Positions 9,108 through 19,700 of a DNA stretch of 64,000 bases are shown one piece after another; positions within the stretch are counted from its first letter, which is position 1, and each line of letters opens with the position of its first letter. The stretch lies in NCBI GenBank assembly GCA_947447985.1, contig CANFLX010000004.1, positions 52,371 to 116,370 of the forward strand, given 5' to 3'. A program made the translations under genes and the position numbers. The notes below the pieces were generated by a model that was given only the letters and a program-made list of their open reading frames with translations, searched no databases and was not told the DNA's origin. This stretch comes from Comamonadaceae bacterium. GTDB taxonomy: Bacteria > Pseudomonadota > Gammaproteobacteria > Burkholderiales > Burkholderiaceae_C.

Positions 9108-10595
9108 TCAGCTTTGAAACGGTATTCCCAGCACCTTCGCCACCTGTCGGGCCAGTTCTCCGCGCCGGACCTTGCCCATCTCGTTGCGCGGAATTTCACT
9201 CAGAATAATGACGCGGCTAGGGCTGTGCGAACCGAGGTTTACCGCCGCGAAGTCCGACAGCTCCTCTTGCGATGCGGTGGCGCCCTCGTGAAGTTCAACC
9301 GCGCAAACCGGGATGTGTTGGTGCACGGGATGGTGCAGCGGAAATGCACTCGCATCGGCCACCGCCGGGTGGGCGCACAGGCAATTCTCAATCTCCGCCG
9401 GTGCGATGTTGACGCCGTTCATCACCATCATCTGGTCAGAGCGTCCGTAGTGAATCAGCTGACCTGATGGGCTAAGCGCCCCGAGATCACCGGGCTTGAA
9501 CCATCCCTCGTTGAAATCGCGCGCCGTTGCCTCAGGGTCGTTGTGGTATGCGGTGATCATGGCCTTGCTGCGCAGCCAGATTTCCCCCGTTGTTCCAGCG
9601 GGCAGAACTTGATTCTGCCGATCGCGAATCTCGATCTCGACAAATTTCACCGCGGGTCCGACGGTGCCGGGGACGGCCCGGATATCGTCGGGCTTCGCCA
9701 TGGTGATCAAGCCAAAATCATTGGTGCCATAAGGAATGTGGAGGCAGGACGCAAGGTGCTTGAGGGTGCGCCGGCGCAAGGACTCGGTCACCATCGCGCC
9801 GCCCGCACTCACGACGCGCAAGAAATCGAGCGGCCGCTCATGTTTGCGGGTTAGCTGCTTGAGCATTTGCTCAAGATGAATCGCCGACAGAAACAGGATG
9901 GTGACCCCCAAACGTCGGCATTGTTCAATAAAGTCTGCTTGCCGGTTTGCCAACACAATTGGTACCCCGTGCGACAGCGCTGTCAAGCAGCCTAACTTGC
10001 TCACCCAAAAGTCAATGCGTGACACCGTGGCAAGGCGATCCGCCGCTGTCATTGCCAAGGTCTCGAACAAGACCTCAGCGCGCAGTCGGAAAATTTCGTG
10101 GCTGATGGGAATCAGTTTGGGGGTACCTGTTGTGCCTGAGCCCACGACCAGGAAGCAGGGCGCTTGCGGATCCATGTCGCACGGACTGCTTGCTGGTGCA
10201 GCGCTTGATGCGGCATAGAGCGCGTCGGTGGACAACACCAACTCCGATGCAAACAGGCCGCTGACACCTTCGACTTCTCCGTCCCGCAGCAAGACCGTGG
10301 CTTGGGTGCGTGCCACGATTTGAGACTTCACGGGCGCGACCTCGGTCACTGGCAGTGACACCGACGTTGCGCCCAGCCGCGCCACTGCCAGCATGGCCGC
10401 TACCGCCAGGCGTTCGTCGCGCAGGGAGAGGGCCACCACCGTGCCCGATCCGATACCCGCACTGAACAATTGGTTCGTGATGGAATGAACCGCCCGGTCC
10501 AAGCCCGCCCACGTGACGGAGTCCGAACTCGTATAGATGGCTACGGCTTCGGCTTGCTGTGCCGCTTGCAAGGCGATGGCGTGGGCAATATTCAT
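9108..10595 (-). CDS. Adenylate-forming acyl-CoA synthetase/ligase family (AMP-binding)
   Basis: 495 residues. The ATP loop is GSGTTGTPKLIPIS (near residue 150), slightly off the usual TSGTTG. The later motifs IPYGTNDFGLITM, GEIWLRSKAM, GWFKPGDLG and YGRSDQMMVMNGVNI are ordinary for the ANL superfamily, and a C-terminal NEMGKVRRGEL supplies the catalytic lysine. It would activate a carboxylate as an acyl-adenylate, then as a CoA or carrier thioester. ATG 10595 is preferred over a longer upstream frame. It lies ten bases after the Bug-type receptor gene on the same strand, so both are probably co-transcribed. It converges with cysQ. The acid substrate is not recognisable. Confidence 0.8.
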   Translation of the reverse strand: MNIAHAIALQAAQQAEAVAIYTSSDSVTWAGLDRAVHSITNQLFSAGIGSGTVVALSLRDERLAVAAMLAVARLGATSVSLPVTEVAPVKSQIVARTQATVLLRDGEVEGVSGLFASELVLSTDALYAASSAAPASSPCDMDPQAPCFLVVGSGTTGTPKLIPISHEIFRLRAEVLFETLAMTAADRLATVSRIDFWVSKLGCLTALSHGVPIVLANRQADFIEQCRRLGVTILFLSAIHLEQMLKQLTRKHERPLDFLRVVSAGGAMVTESLRRRTLKHLASCLHIPYGTNDFGLITMAKPDDIRAVPGTVGPAVKFVEIEIRDRQNQVLPAGTTGEIWLRSKAMITAYHNDPEATARDFNEGWFKPGDLGALSPSGQLIHYGRSDQMMVMNGVNIAPAEIENCLCAHPAVADASAFPLHHPVHQHIPVCAVELHEGATASQEELSDFAAVNLGSHSPSRVIILSEIPRNEMGKVRRGELARQVAKVLGIPFQS

Positions 10596-10605
10596 GGGCG
10601 AGTCT

Positions 10606-11607
10606 TCACTTCGATTTGGGGCTGGTCGGGGCAGGGCGTTGCAAACGACCCCAGTGTTCCATCTCTGCCCGCACAAATTTGTTGGTGTTGTGGGGTTCCA
10701 CGGGCGACACCTGCAAGGACGCCACGGCCAGTGCCTCGATAAATTCAGGGTCCTTTTTGATGGCCGCCAGATCTCGGCGCAAATCGTTCAGCAAAGCGGC
10801 AGGCGTGTTCTTGGGTGCCAGCAGGGCAAACCAGGTGAGAAAGGTGAGGTCGCCGTAGCCCAGCTCTGTAAAGGTCGGCGTGGTGGGCACTTGGGCGCTG
10901 CGAGACGGACTGCTGATGGCCAGCGCCCGAATCTGGCCCGACTGCAGCAGGGGCAGGGCGCCACTCAGGGTCACGACTGCGAACTGCACGCTGCCGCCCG
11001 CGACGTCGAGCAAAGCTTGCGGGCCACTTTTATAGGGCACGTGGATGGTTTCACCAGCACCCGCGCGGTTCAAAACAGACTGGCCCAAAAAGTAGCCGAA
11101 GGTGGACACGCCAGGCGATCCCCAGCTCAAGGGCTTGCGGTTGCGCACGCTGTCTTCCACCAAGCGCTCCAGCGTCGTCGCACCTTGGCGCGCGTCGGTG
11201 ACGATCAAGGTGGGTGCGCCCGCAATGATCCCGATCGGAGCCAGGTCCGTCATCAAATCGATTTTGGGGCTGTCGGGCTCGCGGGCGAGCAAGAAAGAAC
11301 CCGCCCCGGCAATCAGCAGCGTCGCGCCGTCAGGTTCCGCCTGCGACACATACGTTGCGCCAATCAGCCCCGACGCACCTGCACGGTTTTCCACCACGTA
11401 TTTGCGGCCATTGGCGCGCGACAGAAAAATCCCGGTGGTGCGGGCAACAATGTCGGTGGGGCCTCCGGGCGCAGCAGGCACCACCAAGCGCACCGGCTTG
11501 GTGTCGGGCGCATCGGCGGCCTGCGCGGGGCAGATCAGCAACAGGGCGGCGGCGACCGCGCACAAGAGGAGTGGTGAAGCAAGGACGGCGCGCAAAGTAC
11601 GTGTCAT
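10606..11607 (-). CDS. Bug-family (TctC-like) periplasmic solute-binding protein
   Basis: 333 residues with a signal peptide (ALLLICPAQAADA). The mature start KPVRLVVPAAPGGPTDIVART and the segment YVVENRAGASGLIGATYV are hallmarks of the Bug receptors found in large numbers in Burkholderiales. Such proteins bind small carboxylates, nicotinate or amino acids in the periplasm, sometimes for a TctAB transporter. No tctA/tctB is present here; the adjacent acyl-CoA synthetase suggests a carboxylate ligand. ATG 11607 is preferred to a TTG at 11616. Role as a sensor or orphan receptor is equally possible. Confidence 0.88.
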   Translation of the reverse strand: MTRTLRAVLASPLLLCAVAAALLLICPAQAADAPDTKPVRLVVPAAPGGPTDIVARTTGIFLSRANGRKYVVENRAGASGLIGATYVSQAEPDGATLLIAGAGSFLLAREPDSPKIDLMTDLAPIGIIAGAPTLIVTDARQGATTLERLVEDSVRNRKPLSWGSPGVSTFGYFLGQSVLNRAGAGETIHVPYKSGPQALLDVAGGSVQFAVVTLSGALPLLQSGQIRALAISSPSRSAQVPTTPTFTELGYGDLTFLTWFALLAPKNTPAALLNDLRRDLAAIKKDPEFIEALAVASLQVSPVEPHNTNKFVRAEMEHWGRLQRPAPTSPKSK

Positions 11608-11673
11608 GGCGTGCAAAAAAGGCGTGAGGTTCGTGAGAAGAGGCCCGATGAATGAGGGCTCCGGGCAGGGATT

Positions 11674-13557
11674 TTAGGAGGGGCGGGTGTCTGGCTCTGC
11701 GGGTGGCGCCAGACGCTCCGTCAACACCGCAAGCACACGGTCCACGCGCTTGGGTGGGAGCACTTCGGGTGCCTCTTGCGCAGCTTGGCCTGGCGCGAGG
11801 TGCTGGTACCTGACCAGTTGCCGGTCCACCACCTGCACCGTGTCAATGAACTCCAGCGGCGCCCCTTTGACCGCAAACTCATCCGAGTCGGTCCAGACCA
11901 CCAGCGCTTGCACTTTGGGTGAAAGCAGCAGCGCGCGGGTTCGCTCAAACGCACCCTGCAGCGGCAGGTAGTGCGCAAGACCTTGCGCGTTCAGCGTCTC
12001 GCTGCCCGACGAAAAATAGCAGGCCAAGCCCGCGGCCACGCAAGCCCGCTGCTGCTCCAATGCGGCGGTGCGGGCCGTGGGCCCGCCGACGACAACATGC
12101 ACAGGAACTCGGCCGTCGCCCTGCATCAATTCCCGCAAGAAACCCGGAATCTCGCGCAGGGACGCAGGGCCCCCGCCCATCAGGGGCGCAAAGTTGACTT
12201 CGTTGACGATGGCGCCATTGGTCCACCAAGGCTGGCGGATATCGGGCGTGATCAGGTCAACGCCTGCCACATGCAGTCCGAACAGCTCGGCACAGCGCAG
12301 CGCCAATTCCCTATTCGCGGGGTGCACCACCGCGGTCAGCTCGTCATCAATACCGCCCCAGGCCGTGGTTTCAATGCGCCGCAGCGCCACCCAGTGGCCT
12401 GCCGTCGGCACGCTGTCTGCGCTCAAGCCATTGCGGGCCAGCTCGGCCAGCGCCAGGGCGTCCAGGGCTTGAATCGCCGAGCGCAGCCAGGGCGGACGCA
12501 TTTGCTGGCGGGCGAATTCGCCTGCCACCAGCTGCGCCACCGTCTGGCGCCCGTCGCCTTGAACGGCCATCGGGCCACGGCGCACGGCATACAGCAAACG
12601 CCCGTGCGCCACAAACAGGCGGTGGCAGCTGCCTTGGACTTGCTTTTCCACCAGCACTTGCCGGCTCGGTGAGCAGTCGCGCGCCGCCCTGAATGCGGCA
12701 CGAACGCTGTTTTCGTCCACCAAATCCACGCTGACGCCTTCGCCACGCTCCAGGTCCACGGGCTTGACGACCACCGGCAGCCCGATCTCTTTGGCGGCTG
12801 CCCAAGCCGCCTTGCCTTGCCGCACGAGGTGGTGGCGGGGTGCGGGCAATCCGGCGGCCAGCAGCAAATTGGCGCAAACAGCCTTGTTGTGGCTCAGTCG
12901 GTTGCCCATGGCCGAGTCCAGCTCGGTGGTGCTGCGGTCCATTCGGCGGGCCTTGCTGCCCCAGCCCAGCTGGAAGACGCCCGCCCCCAAATGCACAAAC
13001 GGGATGCCCAAGGTGTGGGCAAAACGCAACACTGGCACGGTGGACTTGCCCGTCGGCACCTTGGAATTCAAGGCGGCCAGAAACTTCGTGGCGATTTCCG
13101 CGTACAGCGTTTCAAGCGCGGGCGGCTCGTTGGCGGGGGTCGACAGAAAGGCCAGGGCATCCAGCGCTGTTGTCAGCGCGAGTTGGTAAATAGAGGCAGA
13201 GCTGCCTTCGACCCGGGCAACCTCGACCCAGGCCTGCCAACCCTGCTGGCCCTCCAGCGGCGCCAATGTGACGACACGCAGGGGGTCGAAAATTGGCAGG
13301 CGCGCCGTTTGCAAGAGATTTTTGGCGAGCTCGCAGCCCCAAACCAGCCATCGGAGCGCATTGTGTTGACTGGGCTGCTTGGGGCGCTGCCCGTCGGCCG
13401 GCTGCGGCAAGTCGCTCGCTGGGATTTCCAGCAAGCGGCCCAGCCTTTGGGCCAGCGGGCCCCAGTACATCGCCCTGGGCAGCGCGAATTGGACTGGAAC
13501 GCGGACCACCAATTGCCGGGGTGCACGCCCTGGGGGGGTGTTGTTCGCCAGAGTCAT
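11674..13557 (-). CDS. Cyanophycin-synthetase-like ATP-grasp protein with degenerate C-terminal domain
   Basis: 627 residues from ATG 13557 (AGG about ten bases upstream); ATG 13590 is an in-frame alternative giving 638. Residues about 190-440 match the cyanophycin-synthetase type of ATP-grasp ligase: FVHLGAGVFQLGWGSKARRM, then NRLSHNKAVCANLLLAAGLP, VVVKPVDLERGEGV, LVEKQVQGSCHRLFV and a metal motif NEVNFAPLMGGGP. The C-terminal part, where CphA has a Mur-ligase domain, starts VPVHVVVGGPTARTAAL and lacks the GTNGKT loop. It should therefore make one kind of amide bond or act as a peptide ligase, not make cyanophycin. It stands alone, divergent from the giant adhesin gene. Substrate unknown. 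Confidence 0.7.
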   Translation of the reverse strand: MTLANNTPPGRAPRQLVVRVPVQFALPRAMYWGPLAQRLGRLLEIPASDLPQPADGQRPKQPSQHNALRWLVWGCELAKNLLQTARLPIFDPLRVVTLAPLEGQQGWQAWVEVARVEGSSASIYQLALTTALDALAFLSTPANEPPALETLYAEIATKFLAALNSKVPTGKSTVPVLRFAHTLGIPFVHLGAGVFQLGWGSKARRMDRSTTELDSAMGNRLSHNKAVCANLLLAAGLPAPRHHLVRQGKAAWAAAKEIGLPVVVKPVDLERGEGVSVDLVDENSVRAAFRAARDCSPSRQVLVEKQVQGSCHRLFVAHGRLLYAVRRGPMAVQGDGRQTVAQLVAGEFARQQMRPPWLRSAIQALDALALAELARNGLSADSVPTAGHWVALRRIETTAWGGIDDELTAVVHPANRELALRCAELFGLHVAGVDLITPDIRQPWWTNGAIVNEVNFAPLMGGGPASLREIPGFLRELMQGDGRVPVHVVVGGPTARTAALEQQRACVAAGLACYFSSGSETLNAQGLAHYLPLQGAFERTRALLLSPKVQALVVWTDSDEFAVKGAPLEFIDTVQVVDRQLVRYQHLAPGQAAQEAPEVLPPKRVDRVLAVLTERLAPPAEPDTRPS

Positions 13558-13701
13558 CTCGGAACCTGGGGCTGCCACCCAAAGAAGCATGAATTTTGCA
13601 AAATAATTAAAAATTTAAATAAGTTTTCGAATTTAGCGGTATTTTACACACATTGGCAAGCGATTTTGTCAAAAAAAGCCATTTTTTGGGTGCATTTGTG
13701 A

Positions 13702-13707
13702 TACGAT
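13702..13707 (+). promoter_or_regulatory. Candidate extended -10 promoter for the giant adhesin
   Basis: TACGAT preceded by TGA gives an extended -10 (TGATACGAT) about 85 bases before the adhesin ATG, in an AT-rich intergenic stretch (13591-13792). I see no convincing -35 hexamer at 16-18 bases; extended -10 promoters can do without one. The call rests on the hexamer alone. Confidence 0.35.
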
Positions 13708-13792
13708 GTTCGGAAATGCGAATTCTGTGTTTACCACCGTTTGAGACCCGGTGAGGCACCAATTTTTGGTTAAGAAATTCTTGGAGTTGAGA

Positions 13793-16700
13793 ATGGCGTC
13801 GAAAAAAATCATCAAAAAAATCAGCAAAAACACCCACAACGAAGCTGCTGTTTTGACCCATTTGCCCGCAGAGCTTGCGGACGCGGCCCCAGAGGCGCAT
13901 CACCAGGCTGCCAAGGCCGAGCAGCCTGCCGCCGCGCAGGATGCGGTGGTGGCGGGTATCTCCAATGAATCCGTGAATGAGGTCTCAGACCAGGTCGCTG
14001 CGGCGGACACCTCGGTGGCGCTGGCCGATGTGCTGGGTTCTGACCATGGTGGTCAGTCGCTCCTGGTGGCGGCCGCGGCTGAAGGCGAAGCGCCCAAGGC
14101 CGAAGAAGATGACGATCGCAAGGGCGTCCTGTGGGCCGCCAGTGCGTCCGACGGTTCGATCTTCGCGGCCATCGCGTCGGTGGCTGTTTTGGGTCTCGCT
14201 GCGGGCGGTGGTTCCGGCAGTGGGCCGTCGAAGTCCGTGATTAAAGACGGCTTCGCGCTGGACGGTGCGGTCGAAGGTGCGGTCGTGTTCCGTGACAGCG
14301 ACGGCGACGGCAAATGGCTGGACGTGAACGGCGACGGTATTTGGCAGTCGGGTGATGAATACGTCACCACGACCGATAGCGATGGTTACTTCAGTGGTCT
14401 GGGCGGCGAGGGCGAGATCGTGACCCGTTCGCTGGAAGGCTTGGTTTCCAAGGCGGCTGGCTCCGATATTGTTTACTCTCTTTCGGACATCCATCACCAT
14501 CAAATCACGGATTCGAAGGGTGTGGTGATTGACCACGCTGCCAATGACTCCGGCGCAGCCTTTACCGGTGTTTTCGTGTCCCCTGGCGTGGCGTTGGCCA
14601 CTGTCACCACGGGCAATACGGAAAAGCAGACGGTGTACATCACGGGCGTCAGTACCTTGGTGTCGCTGGTGTTGACCGAGCGTGGCTTTGAGAAGCCGAC
14701 CGAGGCGCAAGTGATTCAGGCTGCCAACGATGTGGCCAGCATTCTTCAGTCCAACTACGGTGGAACCGTGGGTTCCAAGGCGGACGCGATCGATTTCTTC
14801 CAAAGTGACCTGAACCAGACGATTTCTGCCTTCATGGCGGTGGTGGCTGGCAAGGCGGAGTCGGAAGGTCTGACGGGTGTTGATCTTCAGGCGGCGATCG
14901 TCCAAGGTATGACCACCTTGGCTCAGGTGGTTGATTTGTCTGGCGGCAACCAAGATGGTGCCCATGATGCGGATAACACCTACAGCCCGACCTTGAAATT
15001 GGATCTGACGGACCACACGCACCTGTATGACGTGTTCCCCGACTTGAACCCCTACGTGGCCCAGGCCATGGCCTCCATGATTGCGGCCGCCGCAGCGCTC
15101 AACCAGGGCGATGGTCATGGCGGCTCGGCGCGCCCTGTGATTTTCCAAGCATCTACTGGCTCGGGCGATGTGCTGGATCGTACGGTTACTAACAATGGCC
15201 CCTTGGGCGATATCGCGGTGCTCGCGGTGGGTGGTGGATCGACGTCGTCCTTGGATGTGACGGCTGCTACCGATCCGTCGGTGATGTTGGCCAATTCCAA
15301 CATCATGGTGAATGCCATTGGAAACAGCTCTGATGCCAGCTTGAATTTGCCCAATGCGGCGGGTTCTTTGGGGGGTATCACCGTACAGACGACTGGCAAC
15401 CACACTCTCGGCACTGCGACGATTAACTTCTCGGGTGACGTCAATGGTGACATCAGCGTTTTGGCTGGTGGCAATTCGTCCGCCGCCACTTTGGGCCTCA
15501 GTTCAGACGTTGGTGCAGTGAATCTGGTGAACAGCAATATTCTGGTCCAAGCCAGCGGTTTGTCTGCCGAGGCAACTTTGAACTTGGCGAATGCAACTGG
15601 CGCGATCGGTTCAATCATCGTGCAGTCCCAGACCAGTGGCGACAATGCGCACGCTACGATTTCGTTCAGTGGCGACGTCAATGGTGACATCAATGTCCTG
15701 GCGCAAGGCGATAGCTCAAATGCGGGCTTGGCCCTGGGCTCGGACGGCGGTGCAGTGAATCTGGTGAACAGCAATATCTTGGTGCAAGCCAGTGGTTTGG
15801 GTGCATATGCTGGCTTGGGCTTGACGAATGCGACTGGCGCGGTCGGTGGCATCACCGTACAGACCCAGAGTGCCGACACCAACGCGAATGCTACTATTTC
15901 GTTCAGCGGTGATGTCAATGGCGACATTAATGTCTTGGCGGATGGTGACTATTCCATGGCTAACTTGTCGCTGTATGATGCCGGGGCTTCGACCCACTTG
16001 GTCGATAGCAACATCCTGGTGGAAACCAGCGGTCGGTCGGCTGATGCCGGTCTTTCTTTGGCGGCCACCGGTTCGGTTGGCAATGTCACGGTGCAGACCC
16101 TCGGCTCTGGCGACCTCAGCCTAGCTTACGTATTGCTCAATGGAGACGTCACCGGTGACGTCAATGTCCTGGCCGACGGCGATGCGTCTACGGCAGGTCT
16201 GCTGTTGGGAGAGGACGGCGGCGCGCTCCATCTGACGGACAGCAACATCTTGGTGCGAGCGAGCGGTTCGTCTGCCGATGCCATTTTGGTTTTGCATTCA
16301 GGCACTGGCGCTGCAGGTGATATCACCGTCGAAACCGTCGGTTCTGCCGAAAAAGCCCACGCCGAAATCATGTTCAATGGTGATGTCAATGGCGATATCA
16401 CTGTTTCGGCACAAAGCAATTACTCGAGCGCTGATTTGCAACTCGGCTCTGACGGCGGCGCCGTCAACCTGGTGGACAGCAACATCCTGGTGCAAGCCAG
16501 CGGTCTGGGTGCCATTGCCTCCTTGGATTTGACGTCGGCCACGGGTGCCGCCGGTGACATCACCGTGCAGACCCTGAGCTCCGGTGACACCGCCCGAGCC
16601 AACATCCTGTTGAACGGCGACGTCAACGGCAACATCAATGTGCTGGCGCAAGGCTACAACTCCAGTGCGGACCTGACCCTCAGCTCAGGTGTCAGCGCTG

Positions 16701-19700
16701 ACGCAGGTGCCGTCAATTTGATGGGCAGCAACATCACTGTCAACGCCAGTGGTCAGTGGGCCAGTGCTTCCTTGGATCTAACCCATGCCACGGGCACAGT
16801 GGGTGACATCACCGTGAAAACCACGGTCGTCTCCAACGACTCGGGCTACGGCTCCTACGCCTACGCCAACATCGACCTGGCGGGCACGGTGGACGGCAAC
16901 ATCCACGTTTTCTCGCAGGCTGACAACTCCTATGCTGACGCAGAGATCCGCATCGAGGCCCCCGGCACACTGAATGGCAACATTCTGGTGCACTCGTACT
17001 CTGCAGATTCGACTGCGAAAGCAGACATTCAAATCACCGGCGAGTACAACGGCGAGTACGTCGTTTTGGCCGATGTCAACTCCACGGCCATGCTGACGCT
17101 GCGCGGCTCCACCGACGCGACGCTGGACTTGGGTAACCGCAATCTGGACCTCGAGGCTGTGAACAACAGCTCTGACATTCGTTTGGCCTTGGTCAATACC
17201 ACCGTAACAGCTGATGGCAACGTGGTTGCCGGCACCCAAGCGGTTGGCGCCTCATCCACCGTGACTCTGCAAAACAGCAACGTCACCCTCACCAGCGGCG
17301 ACGTGAACGCACTCGCACGTGCTAACAGCAGCGATGCCACCGTCAATTTGGATCACACCCAGTTGAATGGTTTGAACACGGTCAATGTTGAAGCGTCGGG
17401 CTACGACAGCGCCGCTTACGTCAATATCAGCGGCAGCATCGATGTGGGTCAGGGTATCCGCATCGTTGCGTCGGGCGACAACAGCTACGGCGAAATCAGT
17501 GCCTACGGCGTGTCTGGCAACCTCGGCGATGGTTTGGCCAGAGCGTCGGGTTCCTGTTCCGATGCCCGTTTGTATGTGAGCGGCGATGCCGACTTGGGTG
17601 CCCTGACGGTGGAAGCCGTCGGCTACAACTCGTACGCCTATGCGGATATCAACACGGCGGGTTCGGTGCAAAGTGTCTCGGCCGAAGCTGCGGGTACCAA
17701 CTCCTACGCACGGGCTTCTATCTCGGCGGGTGAGGTGGGCGACATCACGCTAGAGGCCAGCGGTCTGTCTGCCGACGCCTATGTGGATGTCTCGACCTCC
17801 ATGCTCCATGACAGCAATATCACGGTGACCACGTCCTCCTCTGACACCAGCGCCTCTGTCGGCGTGATAGCTGGCGGCTCGGTGGGCCACGCGGTGGAGT
17901 CAGGCTATTACTTCCAAAGCCAGGCCGGTGGCATCACCGTGCAGACTTTGGGCAGTGCAGACCACTCATACGCCCACGCCAGTGTGGACCTCAATGGCAC
18001 CATAGCGGGTGACGTGGTAGTGCGTGCGAATGGCAATTCGTCTGACGCCCAAATGGGTCTCAATGCTTATTACAGCACCGACGCGGTTGTGACCTTTGAC
18101 GGCAGCCAAATCGAGGTGGAGGCTTCCGGCTATTCCGCGAGTGCTTACGCCAATATTGGCAACGCTGCCGGCACCTTGCACAACTTGCATGTAGTGGCTT
18201 CGGGCAGCAGTAGCGATGCGCGTGCCACCATCAGCGGCAGTATCGATGTGACAGAAGGCATCCAGGTCGTGGCCGCAGGCGATGGCAGCTACGGCGAGAT
18301 CAACGCCTATGTGTCCGGCAGCTTGGGTGAAGCCCTGTCCAATGCGACGGGTGAGTACGCCACGTCCCGCTTGTACGTCAACGGCTCCGTCGACTTGACT
18401 GGCTTGACCGTAACGTCATCTTCTTACGACGCACATGCCGAGGCTCATGTGCAAACCGATGGCTCGGTGGGCCATGTGTTTGTTGATGCCTACAACGAGT
18501 CTGCTTACGCCAGCGCCGACGTGATGGCGGGCGAAGTGGGTGACATCACAGTGCAATCCGGCGGATTGGGTTCCCATGCCGCTGCCAGTGTGTTGGCCAT
18601 GTCGCTGAACGATAGCAACATAACGGTCACCACTTACGGTGCGGGCAGCCAAGCGTCCGCAGAGGTCTGGGCCGGTGGCACCGTGGGCCATGCGGTCCAG
18701 CTCGCAGACGTAGACCACCACCAGAGCCTGTCCGGTGGTGTCACCGTGCAGACTTTGGGTGGCGCAGACCATTCCAGCGCCTTGGCGCGACTTGAATTGG
18801 ATGGCACCATCAACGGTGACATCGTCGTCCGTGCAGACGCCGCTTTCTCGTCGGCTGAAGCGCAGATCAACACCTATTACGGCGAAAACACGCTGGTGAA
18901 CTTTGATGGCTCGTCCATCGAAGTTACTGCTTTGGGCGAAAACAGCTGGGCCAATGCCCACATCCAACACGCAACGGGCACGATCGATTCCATCGCAGTG
19001 GTTGGAGCAAGCGGATCTGCCGACGCGCGAATTAGCTTTTCAGGCAGCGCAGACATTGGCAGCGTGTTAGTGCGATCCTTGGGCTTTAGCAGCGATGCGA
19101 TTGCGGGCATCGAGACCTCGGGCCAGGTGGGTGATATCAAAGTGGACGCCTACGGTTGGACCAATGGCTACTACGGTCTGGTGAATGCCAGCGCCAGCGT
19201 CACGGCCGGCCAGTTGACCGACAGCAACATCACCGTTACGGCGGGCGGCATGGGTGTGCGCGCCTCGGCGGACGTGACGGGCTACACCGGCACCATCGGT
19301 CACACGGTCTCTAGCGCTGACCACTACCAGTCCTTGGCCGGTGGTATCACCGTGCAGACTTTGAACGGTGCTGATTACGGCAGTGCGCGTGCGAGCGTGG
19401 ACATTAATGGCACCATCCACGGTGACATCGTGGTTCGCGCGGATGGCGCAGGTTCTCGCGCCCAACTGGGTGTGAATGCCTACTACATGTCAAGCGCGGA
19501 CGCCACATTTGCAGGCAGCGATGTGAACGTTGTCGCCGCTGGAGCGGACTCATGGGTCGAAGCCAACATTCAAAACGCAGGCGGCTCGTTTGACCACCTG
19601 TCTTCCACGGCATCCGGATACGGCTCCAGTGCGCGTCTGTCCGTGCACGGCAATGGTGATCTCACGGTTTCGGGCTTGCAAGTAACAGCCAGCAACACCT

